Of a stretch of 12,682 nucleotides of DNA, positions 1 through 6,877 are shown piece after piece. Made by a program: the position numbers and the translations under genes. Within the stretch, counting starts at the first letter, position 1, and every line of letters starts with the position of its first letter. The DNA comes from a bacterium. GTDB taxonomy: Bacteria > Cyanobacteriota > Vampirovibrionia > Gastranaerophilales > Gastranaerophilaceae. Location of the stretch: assembly GCA_004558955.1 (NCBI GenBank), contig SFZC01000063.1, forward strand, positions 1 through 12,682. The letters are read 5' to 3'. Below the pieces are notes generated by a model. It was not told the origin of the DNA, searched no databases, and worked only from the letters and a program-made list of their open reading frames with translations.

Positions 1-45
1 AGCAAGTTGTTTTTTTAGTAAAGAATTGAGGTTGAAACAAAAAAT

Positions 46-1353
46 ATGACAATAACAGGTATAATTTCCGCAATCGGAAACAATAGCAGTATTTACCCCC
101 TTATCGTTCGTGACTGTTGTATAGAAGCACCGTCAAAAATTCTTATTGCAAGAAAAGAAAACAAAAAAGAATCCGACGCTATGGCAAATGATGCAACTCG
201 TGAAAAATTTATTGATGAGTATGCAACTTCGGCAATTTGGCTCGGCGGTATTCCTGCGGTTGAATTTTTAGCAGACAGATATATTTCAAAAAGAGGATTT
301 AGCCCGCTTGTTAATTTGAAATTGTTTAAGGCTGACAAAAATCCTGCTGATAAACTTGTTCAAGGGATTGAATACAATATAAATAAATTCAAAAATATCA
401 AATCAAAAGATATTCAAGAAGCCGTAGCGGATTTGGTTAAAATAAAAAATAATAAATCTGGATATGAAAAATTATTATCTCAAAAATTACTTGCCGCAAC
501 GATTATTCCAACCGTTATTATGGGGTTTGTCCTACCGCCGCTTAATTTTGCACTAACTAAAAAACTAAGAAAAAATAAGGCTCAAAATCAACAAAATTCT
601 CAAAAGAATACAAAAAATATTGATTTTACTTCTGCACAAATTGATTCATTTAGAAAGTCTATGCCTAATAAAGAGGTTGCCTTTACGGGAAATAATTTTG
701 TATCGACTATTGCAAATTTAAGAACCGTTGACAAAATGGCGATTTCAGACGGCGGATTAACTGTTGGCAGGGTTTCAACTTCAAGAAACAAAGACGAAGC
801 CTATGTAAACGCTTTCAGAATGATTGGTTCAATGATTTTGAATTTTGTAACTCCTGTTTATATAGCAAAAGCTTTGGATAAATTTGCAAACAAAACTTTT
901 GGAATAAATGTTAATCTTGACCCGCTGATTTTGGATAATGAAGGTTTTATTAATGCAATAAAAGAAAACAAAGTAGAATTGCCAAAATCAACGAGTGCAA
1001 AGGATTTGATTGATTTTATTGACAATAAACCTGATACTTTATTTTCTAAATTTGCTCAACAAATGAAAAAAGTTACTTATTTGAAATCAGGATATCGTGA
1101 CCCGAGAAAATTTGTAGATATTGAGGATTTGGCAAAGTTCAGAAATGAATTTGAAAACTTTATAAAAGCAGCTCAAAAAACTAAAAATATTGAAAGTTTT
1201 ACAAGAAAAGCAAAATTTGTAAAAGGATTTAATATTTTGACAAATGTCGGAATTTCAAGCTTTTTACTTGCCGGAGTTTTGCCAAAATTACAATACGGAT
1301 TTAACAAACTTGTGACGGGTTCTTACACCGACCCGGGTTTAAAAAATCAATAA
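46..1353 (+). CDS. Hypothetical membrane protein, lineage-specific family
   Basis: A 435-residue protein with no enzymatic motif I recognise. Three stretches are hydrophobic enough to be membrane segments or amphipathic hairpins: roughly residues 149-171 (with a VLPPLN turn), 258-277 and 395-414. Between them lie Lys/Asn-rich soluble stretches. The N-terminal 45 residues, including a Cys-Cys pair (RDCCIEAP), and the following ATREKFIDEYATSAIWLGG segment resemble a conserved family I remember from Gastranaerophilales genomes; this is memory, not a search. The ATG at 46 is chosen because those residues belong to the recalled family; a weak GAGG lies 14 nt upstream, so the start is not well supported by a ribosome site. 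A later in-frame ATG at 181 is an alternative. It is separated from rny by 212 nt with inverted repeats, so it is probably a separate transcription unit. Function unknown. Confidence 0.8.
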   Translation: MTITGIISAIGNNSSIYPLIVRDCCIEAPSKILIARKENKKESDAMANDATREKFIDEYATSAIWLGGIPAVEFLADRYISKRGFSPLVNLKLFKADKNPADKLVQGIEYNINKFKNIKSKDIQEAVADLVKIKNNKSGYEKLLSQKLLAATIIPTVIMGFVLPPLNFALTKKLRKNKAQNQQNSQKNTKNIDFTSAQIDSFRKSMPNKEVAFTGNNFVSTIANLRTVDKMAISDGGLTVGRVSTSRNKDEAYVNAFRMIGSMILNFVTPVYIAKALDKFANKTFGINVNLDPLILDNEGFINAIKENKVELPKSTSAKDLIDFIDNKPDTLFSKFAQQMKKVTYLKSGYRDPRKFVDIEDLAKFRNEFENFIKAAQKTKNIESFTRKAKFVKGFNILTNVGISSFLLAGVLPKLQYGFNKLVTGSYTDPGLKNQ

Positions 1354-1388
1354 AATTTTTCTGTAAAAATACAACAACAAGATGACCT

Positions 1389-1446
1389 TTTCCTACTATA
1401 CAAAATGCGATTTACATGGTATTATTTACTTAGATGTAGTAGGAAA
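1389..1446 (+). other. Inverted repeat in the rny upstream region
   Basis: TTTCCTACTA at 1389-1398 is perfectly complementary to TAGTAGGAAA at 1437-1446. A G-U and an A-U pair extend the stem to 12 pairs, closing a loop of about 34 nt. No T-run follows, so this is not a normal terminator. It could be an RNA structure in the rny leader, an operator dyad, or the end of the preceding transcript. Only the symmetry is seen; the role is inferred. Confidence 0.45.
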
Positions 1447-1499
1447 TATTTTTGAATATATATGCAATGAATTTTATTTGAAAAATTGAATAAAATAAA

Positions 1500-1522
1500 C
1501 TCGATAGGTTATATGTATCGGG
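1500..1522 (+). promoter_or_regulatory. Small hairpin in the rny 5' leader
   Basis: CTCGATA (1500-1506) pairs with TATCGGG (1516-1522), seven pairs including one T-G wobble, around a 9-nt loop. It sits about 30 nt upstream of the rny ribosome site (AAGG at 1553-1556). It may be a leader hairpin that affects rny mRNA stability; RNase Y is a plausible target of autoregulation, but nothing here proves that. A loose TTGAAT/TATATG promoter could overlap it, which would argue against an RNA role. Confidence 0.35.
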
Positions 1523-1565
1523 AATTGCGTGTATAAAAAAATAGAAAAGGATAAGGTAATACTTT

Positions 1566-3101
1566 ATGTCAACCATGCACTTGGCAGTATTATTGGCATT
1601 AATGGCTCTTACGGTAATGGTATTAGCCGCTATGCTGATTGTTCAAAAAAGCAAAGTTAAAAATGCTTTTGAATCCGTAAGTAAAGACAGAAAAGCCCTT
1701 GAAGAAAAAGAAAAACTTTTGTACAAAGAAGCAAAAATTAAAGCAGTTGAGGAGCTTCAAGACGACAGAGAAAAACTTAACGAAGAAGAGCGTGAAAGAC
1801 GTCAAGAGCTTGCTCGTCAGGAACAAAAATTAGCAAAACGTGAAGATATGCTTGAAGATAAAATTCAGGAATATACCGAAAAAGAAATTCAAGCACAAAA
1901 TAAAATGGACGAATTGCTTAATAAAGAAGACTATTTGGCAGAATTGGTTCAAAAACAAACCGAAGAGTTGGAAAGAATTTCAGGCATGTCTATTGAAGAT
2001 GCAAAGAAAACTCTTTTGGAAAAATTACGCAACGATTTAGCACAGGAACAAATGATGCTTGTGCGTGAGAATGAAGCAAAAATCAAAGAAATTTCTCTTG
2101 AAAAATCAAAAGAAATTTTATCAACGGCAATGCAACGTTGCATGATTGAGCAGGTCGTAGAAACAACGGTTTCTGTAGTTGCTCTCCCGAGCGATGAAAT
2201 GAAAGGTCGTATTATCGGACGTGAAGGTCGTAATATCAGAGCCTTAGAAACCTTGACAGGTGTTGATTTGATTATTGATGATACTCCTGAAGCAGTTGTA
2301 TTATCAAGTTTTGACCCTGTAAGACGTGAAATTGCAAAACTTGCGTTAGAAAAACTTATCGTTGATGGTCGTATTCACCCCGTAAGAATTGAAGAAATGG
2401 TTGAAAAAGCCAGAGAAGAAATTGATAAAAAGATTTGGCAAGAAGGTGAAAATGCCGCATTAGAAATGGGTGTAATGAGGCTTAATAAAGAACTTATTAA
2501 AACTTTAGGACGCTTGTATTACAGAACCAGTTACGGGCAAAATGTTTTGAAACATTCACTTGAAGTAGGTCACATTGCAGGCATGCTGGCTGCTGAACTC
2601 GGAGCAAACGAAAAGATTACAAAGCGTGCGGGTTTATTGCACGACATCGGTAAAGCGGTTGACCAAACTCAAGAAGGTACACACATTCAACTCGGTGTTG
2701 AACTTGCTTCAAGATACGGTGAAAAGCCTGAAGTTATCCACGCAATCGAGGCTCACCATGATGATGTAGTAGCAAATACCATTGAGGCGGTTTTGGTAAA
2801 AGTTGCAGATGCTATTTCTGCAGGTCGTCCGGGAGCAAGACGTGATACTTTGGAAATTTATATCAAACGTTTGCAAAAAATTGAAGAAATCGTAAACAGT
2901 TATGAAGGTATTAAACAATCGTTTGCGGTACAGGCAGGACGTGAAGTCAGAATTATCGTACAAGCGGAAATGTTTGACGATTTGGCTTCTGGCAAGTTGG
3001 CAAGAGATGTTGCAAAACGAATTGAAAACGAACTTGATTATCCGGGACAAATCAAAGTTACGGTTGTAAGAGAGTTCAGAACAACGGAAATTGCAAGATA
3101 G
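1566..3101 (+). CDS. rny: Ribonuclease Y
   Basis: Membrane-anchored endoribonuclease that initiates mRNA decay in bacteria that use it instead of, or beside, RNase E. The 511 residues match the usual length (about 520). In order: an N-terminal membrane helix (about residues 5-25), a long Glu/Lys/Gln-rich coiled coil (about 28-190), a KH RNA-binding domain with the GxxG loop in GRIIGREGRN (214-223), and an HD domain (about 325-420) with H330, the metal-binding H359-D360 pair (LLHDIGK) and H397-H398-D399. All expected catalytic and RNA-binding motifs are present, so it should be active. The start ATG has AAGG 9 nt upstream, and starting there preserves the membrane anchor. It is followed by a hairpin with a T-run and then by a YmdB homologue; the rny-ymdB order is also found in Firmicutes, where the two are functionally linked. 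Confidence 0.97.
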   Translation: MSTMHLAVLLALMALTVMVLAAMLIVQKSKVKNAFESVSKDRKALEEKEKLLYKEAKIKAVEELQDDREKLNEEERERRQELARQEQKLAKREDMLEDKIQEYTEKEIQAQNKMDELLNKEDYLAELVQKQTEELERISGMSIEDAKKTLLEKLRNDLAQEQMMLVRENEAKIKEISLEKSKEILSTAMQRCMIEQVVETTVSVVALPSDEMKGRIIGREGRNIRALETLTGVDLIIDDTPEAVVLSSFDPVRREIAKLALEKLIVDGRIHPVRIEEMVEKAREEIDKKIWQEGENAALEMGVMRLNKELIKTLGRLYYRTSYGQNVLKHSLEVGHIAGMLAAELGANEKITKRAGLLHDIGKAVDQTQEGTHIQLGVELASRYGEKPEVIHAIEAHHDDVVANTIEAVLVKVADAISAGRPGARRDTLEIYIKRLQKIEEIVNSYEGIKQSFAVQAGREVRIIVQAEMFDDLASGKLARDVAKRIENELDYPGQIKVTVVREFRTTEIAR

Positions 3102-3115
3102 GAGATAAGTTGAAG

Positions 3116-3167
3116 AAATAAAGAAGCCGAGTTAAAATTATATAAATAACTTGACTTCTTTGTTTTT
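3116..3167 (+). terminator. Hairpin and T-run after rny
   Basis: AAAGAAGCCGAGTT (3120-3133) pairs with AACTTGACTTCTTT (3148-3161): 14 positions with one C-A mismatch and one G-U, around a 14-nt AT loop. The stem can extend into flanking A and T tracts to about 3116/3165, with TTTTT at 3163-3167. This is terminator-like, but the stem is AT-rich, so it may be leaky or act as an mRNA 3'-end stabiliser. No convincing promoter follows before the next gene, which suggests at least partial read-through. Confidence 0.55.
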
Positions 3168-3187
3168 AGTATAAAAAGGTATTAAAA

Positions 3188-4024
3188 ATGGAAGACGAAG
3201 CGAAAGTGATAAAAGTTATATTTTTCGGAGATGTTGTCGGTAAGCCCGGAAGGTTTGCCGTACGGGATTATTTGGCGGAAAATTCTCAAAAGTATGATTT
3301 TGTTATTGCGAATATTGAAAATGCCTCTCACGGCTTCGGGCTGACAGAAAAGAATTACAATGATTTCAAAACTTATGGTGTAAATTGTATGACTTGCGGG
3401 AACCATATTTGGGATAAAAAAGATATTTATACATACATTGATTCTGCTGATTGTTTGTTAAGACCTATCAATTACCCGAAAGGTACTCGTGGGGTTGGTA
3501 GCAGAATTTTTGATATGGAAAGTTTTAAAATCGGTGTGATAAATGTTCTTGGCAGAGTTTTTATGAACTTGGTAGATTCACCTTGGGAACGTGTCAAAGA
3601 GGAAATTCAACGAATTAAAGAAATTACACCGGTAATTGTTATTGATTTACACGCTGAAGCGACAGCGGAAAAGATTTGTTTTGGCAGATTTTGTTCTGAG
3701 TTGGGTGCCAGTGCATTGTGGGGAACGCACACTCATGTTCAAACTGCTGATGATTGTATTATGAACGGCAAAATGGCATATATTTCCGATGCGGGATTTT
3801 GCGGTGCCTCTGACGGGGTTATCGGAATGGATTATAAAACCTCATTAAACAGGTTTTTGACTAGTATTCCCGAACGTTACGAGGTGGCTCCGGGCGAAAT
3901 CACTCAGATTAATGCCGTTGAGGTTGAGATTGACACCGTAACAGGTAATGCAATCGGTATTAAAAGAATTAATTGTAGTAATAATAAAATAAAAGAGGAA
4001 AAGGTAAGTGAAAAAGAGAACTGA
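3188..4024 (+). CDS. ymdB: YmdB/TIGR00282-family metallophosphoesterase
   Basis: Dimetal phosphodiesterase family; the Bacillus subtilis member YmdB acts on cyclic nucleotides and influences biofilm, sporulation and RNase Y-linked RNA turnover. The 278 residues cover the whole family domain (usually about 260) plus a short charged tail. Metal and active-site motifs are intact: GDVVG with D15, IENASHG with E44-N45, CGNHIWD with N72-H73, IDLHAEAT with H155, and GTHTHVQTAD with H181 and H183. The ATG has AAGG 8 nt upstream; the first six residues extend slightly beyond the typical start. The end overlaps the next gene by 17 nt, implying translational coupling. Adjacency to rny supports a shared role in RNA or nucleotide signalling. 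The substrate in this organism cannot be read from the sequence. Confidence 0.95.
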   Translation: MEDEAKVIKVIFFGDVVGKPGRFAVRDYLAENSQKYDFVIANIENASHGFGLTEKNYNDFKTYGVNCMTCGNHIWDKKDIYTYIDSADCLLRPINYPKGTRGVGSRIFDMESFKIGVINVLGRVFMNLVDSPWERVKEEIQRIKEITPVIVIDLHAEATAEKICFGRFCSELGASALWGTHTHVQTADDCIMNGKMAYISDAGFCGASDGVIGMDYKTSLNRFLTSIPERYEVAPGEITQINAVEVEIDTVTGNAIGIKRINCSNNKIKEEKVSEKEN

Positions 4025-4868
4025 TTTACATATTCATACTTATTTTTCAGACGGTGTCTTTTCGCCTGAAAAAATAGTAGATACTGCTATTGATGTCGGT
4101 CTTGATGCTATTGCAATTACTGACCACGACAATATTTTGGCTTATGATGTTGCACAAAATTATATCAAAGAAAAAAATCTTTCAGACAAAATCGAAATTA
4201 TACGAGGGATTGAAATTAATACCCTTTACAAAAATTACGAAGTCCATATTTTAGGATATTTTATGGATACGACAAACTCTGATTTTGTTGAATTATTGAA
4301 GGTTCAACAGGCTGCCAGAATTAAACAAACTAAAGAAATCATTAAACTTTTGGCACAAAAAGAAGGTATTAAAATTAAATTTGAGGACGTTAAAAAACTT
4401 GTTGCGGAAGGTGGAAGTATCGGACGTCCGCACATTGCAAAAGCGATTACAAATGCGGGCGGAACCAATAATATTATGGACGCTTACGCAAAATATATCC
4501 ACGATGATTCACCTGTTTATGTACAAAGAAAGACAGTTTCTCCGTTTGATGCTGTCGAGATTTTGTATGATGCGGGCGGAATTCCAGTTATTGCACACCC
4601 TCACGATTTAGAAATTGCGGAACCGTTGATTAAGGAACTTATGAATTACGGTTTGAGAGGAATTGAGGCTTATCACAGAAAACACTCACCCGCTTGCGTT
4701 GAATATTTCTCAACAATGGCGGAAAATCTTGGTTTGATTGTGACGGGCGGGTCAGATTTCCATACTCCGAATATTATGAACGGTCAAATCATTTTGGGTA
4801 AAAACTTTATCCCTGAGTGGGTTTATGAAAAACTTGTGGCAGAGAAAAAGCGTATAGATATGGCTTAA
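4008..4868 (+). CDS. PHP-domain phosphoesterase (RNase AM/TrpH-like)
   Basis: Polymerase-and-histidinol-phosphatase (PHP) fold metal-dependent phosphoesterase, 286 residues, close to the E. coli YciV/RNase AM size. Trinuclear-metal motifs are all visible: DLHIHTYFSDG with H8, H10 and D15; TDHD with H40-D41; GIEIN with E69; VHILGY with H80; IAHPHD with H197 and H199; and GGSDFH with D250 and H252. Known relatives hydrolyse short RNA 5' ends or 3',5'-bisphosphonucleotides such as pAp, so an RNA- or nucleotide-degrading role fits the rny-ymdB neighbourhood. The start is a GTG at 4008, chosen because GAGG lies 9 nt upstream and MKKRTDLHIHT begins correctly for the family. It overlaps ymdB by 17 nt. 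Exact substrate unresolved. Confidence 0.92.
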   Translation: MKKRTDLHIHTYFSDGVFSPEKIVDTAIDVGLDAIAITDHDNILAYDVAQNYIKEKNLSDKIEIIRGIEINTLYKNYEVHILGYFMDTTNSDFVELLKVQQAARIKQTKEIIKLLAQKEGIKIKFEDVKKLVAEGGSIGRPHIAKAITNAGGTNNIMDAYAKYIHDDSPVYVQRKTVSPFDAVEILYDAGGIPVIAHPHDLEIAEPLIKELMNYGLRGIEAYHRKHSPACVEYFSTMAENLGLIVTGGSDFHTPNIMNGQIILGKNFIPEWVYEKLVAEKKRIDMA

Positions 4869-4879
4869 AGGATTATTTT

Positions 4880-5521
4880 ATGAAAAAACATTTTTGGCGA
4901 ATTGAATATTCAATAACATTATTTGTTGTTTTTGCGATAATTTTAATGTTTATTCCTACTAAATTTATTGCAACAAAAGATGCTACATCTATTTCTATGT
5001 GGAATGAAACTATTAATAAAATGGAATATATTTTCTCGGCAATGAATGCTCATTCTGATACTGATATTTTGAAAGGTTTAAAAAACGCAAAAGACGATGC
5101 TCAACGTGAGCAGTTAATGATGATTTTGGTTAAACCTTATTTGAGAATTACGGAAGATAATCTTTTGCAAAAAAAATCTTATCAACCTAAATATTTGAAC
5201 GGTAAAGTCGTAAAAGACGGTGACAGGTACTATTTTGACAAACTTTATTTGACAAAAAACAATAAGGTTGTCGGCTTAAAAGATATTAAAGACGAAGACG
5301 TTTTTCACCCTGTATTTTTAATGATGTTTGATATGAACGGTGTGAAAGGTCCTAACGTATGGGGTAAAGATATTTTCGGGTTAAATATCTTTATTGACGG
5401 CAATATCGCACCGATTGGTTCGGGGTGGAGTATCAACGAATTAAAATCCGATTGTTCGGAATACGGTACTGGAGTTGGTTGTTCGCATTATTATCGTATA
5501 GGCGGAGAAATCAATGAGTAA
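4880..5521 (+). CDS. Type IV pilin-like protein with atypical leader
   Basis: A 213-residue protein with a four-residue basic leader (MKKH), then FWRIE and a hydrophobic helix ending at P26. If F5 is taken as mature position +1, the Glu lies at +5 (E9) and the Pro at +22 (P26), exactly the spacing of type IV pilins and pseudopilins. The residue at -1 is His (H4), not the Gly normally required by prepilin peptidase, so processing is uncertain. The C-terminal half has DMNGVKGPN (151-159), followed by GKDIFGLNIFIDG, and two cysteines (C192, C201) that could form a disulphide loop; this resembles pilin-like proteins I recall from Melainabacteria. AAAGGA lies 7 nt upstream of the ATG. It sits 11 nt after the PHP gene and overlaps the LOG gene by 8 nt, so it is co-transcribed with enzymes of no obvious pilus role. 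A plain signal-anchored protein is the alternative. Confidence 0.75.
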   Translation: MKKHFWRIEYSITLFVVFAIILMFIPTKFIATKDATSISMWNETINKMEYIFSAMNAHSDTDILKGLKNAKDDAQREQLMMILVKPYLRITEDNLLQKKSYQPKYLNGKVVKDGDRYYFDKLYLTKNNKVVGLKDIKDEDVFHPVFLMMFDMNGVKGPNVWGKDIFGLNIFIDGNIAPIGSGWSINELKSDCSEYGTGVGCSHYYRIGGEINE

Positions 5522-6107
5522 TATCAAAAAAGTTTGTGTATTTGCGTCATCCAGTGATTTTTTAGCACCCGTGTATTATGTTGAGGCTAAAGAGTTGGGC
5601 AAATTGCTCGGTCAAAACGGCTACGATATTGTTTATGGCGGAAGTACACTGGGAATGATGTGGGCTTGTGCCGAACAGGTCAAACTCAATGGCGGAAAAA
5701 TCTTTGGTATAATGCCGCAAAGACTTGTTGATATGGGTTGTAGAACGGATAATTGTGATGAATTTGTTTTGGCACAAGGTATGCGTGACAGAAAAGATAC
5801 AATGGACAAAATGTCAGATGCCGTAATTGCTTTGGCTGGCGGTTTCGGTACTTTGGAAGAATTATCGGAAATGATTGTACAAAAACAGTTGGGGTACAAT
5901 AAAAAGCCGATTGTTATTTTAAATACGGATGGCTTTTATGACAATTTACTCAGGTTTTTTGATACCGTAATTTCTGAAAATTTCGCAAATAAGGCTTCGG
6001 CAAATCTGTTTTACGTTGCAGCAACCCCGTTTGATGCAGTTGAATACATCAAAAATTACGTTGAACCGCAAAATGTTCCTTCAAAACATGAAATTTATTC
6101 AAGATAA
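5514..6107 (+). CDS. LOG-family protein (nucleoside monophosphate phosphoribohydrolase)
   Basis: LOG-type (TIGR00730) Rossmann-fold enzyme, 197 residues, normal for the family. Known members hydrolyse AMP or cytokinin ribotides to the free base and ribose 5-phosphate. Visible signatures: the N-terminal VFASSS strand-loop, VYGGSTLGMMWACAEQ (phosphate loop), GGKIFGIMP, and the catalytic pair MRDRKDTM (R93, K94) with AGGFGTLEE (109-116, E115-E116). The usual Pro of the PGGxGTxxE motif is Ala (A108); the Gly, Thr and Glu residues remain, so activity is still likely. The ATG overlaps the preceding stop region (ATGAGTAA, 8 nt), with GGCGGAG 6 nt upstream. The next gene, a PnuC transporter, follows 10 nt later, suggesting a base or nucleoside salvage role. 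Confidence 0.92.
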   Translation: MSNIKKVCVFASSSDFLAPVYYVEAKELGKLLGQNGYDIVYGGSTLGMMWACAEQVKLNGGKIFGIMPQRLVDMGCRTDNCDEFVLAQGMRDRKDTMDKMSDAVIALAGGFGTLEELSEMIVQKQLGYNKKPIVILNTDGFYDNLLRFFDTVISENFANKASANLFYVAATPFDAVEYIKNYVEPQNVPSKHEIYSR

Positions 6108-6117
6108 GGAGTAATTT

Positions 6118-6822
6118 GTGGAATGGGTTAAAGACTTTTTATTGCAAGAGTTTTCAGGGTGGGGAAGGTTCGAGAGAATAATTTTCCCTTTAGAAATCTT
6201 GTTTATTTTAATTCTTTCCATAACATTAAAAGACAATCCAGTTGCGATAATTTCAGCAGTTTTTGGGATAAGTTATACAATATTGGCGGGAAAAGGTAAG
6301 ATTTCTTGCTATTTTTTCGGACTTGCGGGAACTCTTTGTTACTCGTATATTTCTTATAAAAATTCTCTCTTTGGAAATTTGGCTCTTTATGTGTGCTATT
6401 ATTTGCCAATGCAGGTTTATGGAATTTTTAAATGGAAAGAACACTTGAATAAAAATACTTGTTCTATTGAAAAGACTAAATTGTCGGGAAGAGAAAATTT
6501 GGTATATTTTTCGTGTGCAATTTTGCTAACTGTAATTTGCTATTTTGTGTTGGTAAAATTACACGACAAAAACCCTTTATGTGATTCGATAACATCCGTT
6601 TTTTCTGTTTTGGGTCTGATATTTACCGTTAAAAGAAGTATTGAGCAGTGGTATGTTTGGGCTGTTGTAAACGGTTTGTCTGTTATTATGTGGGCACAGG
6701 CTTATTTGAACGGATTTAATTGTTTGGCAACCGTTTTGATGTGGTTGACGTATTTTATCCTGTCCTTTTATTTTTATTTTGCGTGGAAAAAAGAGATTAC
6801 CGATTCATTAAAAAATAATTAA
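6118..6822 (+). CDS. pnuC: PnuC-family nicotinamide riboside / vitamin transporter
   Basis: Integral membrane vitamin transporter of the PnuC family, which takes up phosphate-free vitamins by facilitated diffusion: nicotinamide riboside for PnuC proper, thiamine or riboflavin for relatives. The 234 residues form about seven to eight hydrophobic helices (near 21-37, 41-58, 61-79, 84-104, 129-148, 154-171, 175-195, 200-225). Family motifs are YYLPMQVYGIFKW (Q99, G102, W106) and EQWYVWAVVN (176-185). The start is a GTG with a strong AAGGAG 6 nt upstream, overlapping the LOG stop. No TPP, FMN or NAD-related riboswitch is visible just upstream, so the substrate cannot be inferred from regulation. 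It ends the compact run of genes that starts at ymdB; dnaJ-like follows after 55 nt. Confidence 0.88.
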   Translation: MEWVKDFLLQEFSGWGRFERIIFPLEILFILILSITLKDNPVAIISAVFGISYTILAGKGKISCYFFGLAGTLCYSYISYKNSLFGNLALYVCYYLPMQVYGIFKWKEHLNKNTCSIEKTKLSGRENLVYFSCAILLTVICYFVLVKLHDKNPLCDSITSVFSVLGLIFTVKRSIEQWYVWAVVNGLSVIMWAQAYLNGFNCLATVLMWLTYFILSFYFYFAWKKEITDSLKNN

Positions 6823-6877
6823 AAATATCAACTTTTTGTAAGTTTTATATTATCATTAGAATAGGAGATACGATAAT

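Noticed and set aside
1355..1370. ATTTTT/AAAAAT hairpin as terminator of the first gene
   Set aside because: The stem is only A-T pairs and no T-run follows.
2709..3050. 113-residue minus-strand frame
   Set aside because: Lies entirely inside rny, whose domains are fully conserved in the other strand; no ribosome site or family resemblance.
3151..3175. TTGACT and TATAAA as a ymdB promoter
   Set aside because: Spacing is 13 nt and the transcript would start downstream of the ribosome site at 3176-3179.
6836..6862. TTGTAA and TAGAAT as a promoter of the DnaJ-like gene
   Set aside because: The spacer is only 15 nt and the start would fall after the AGGAG ribosome site at 6863-6867.
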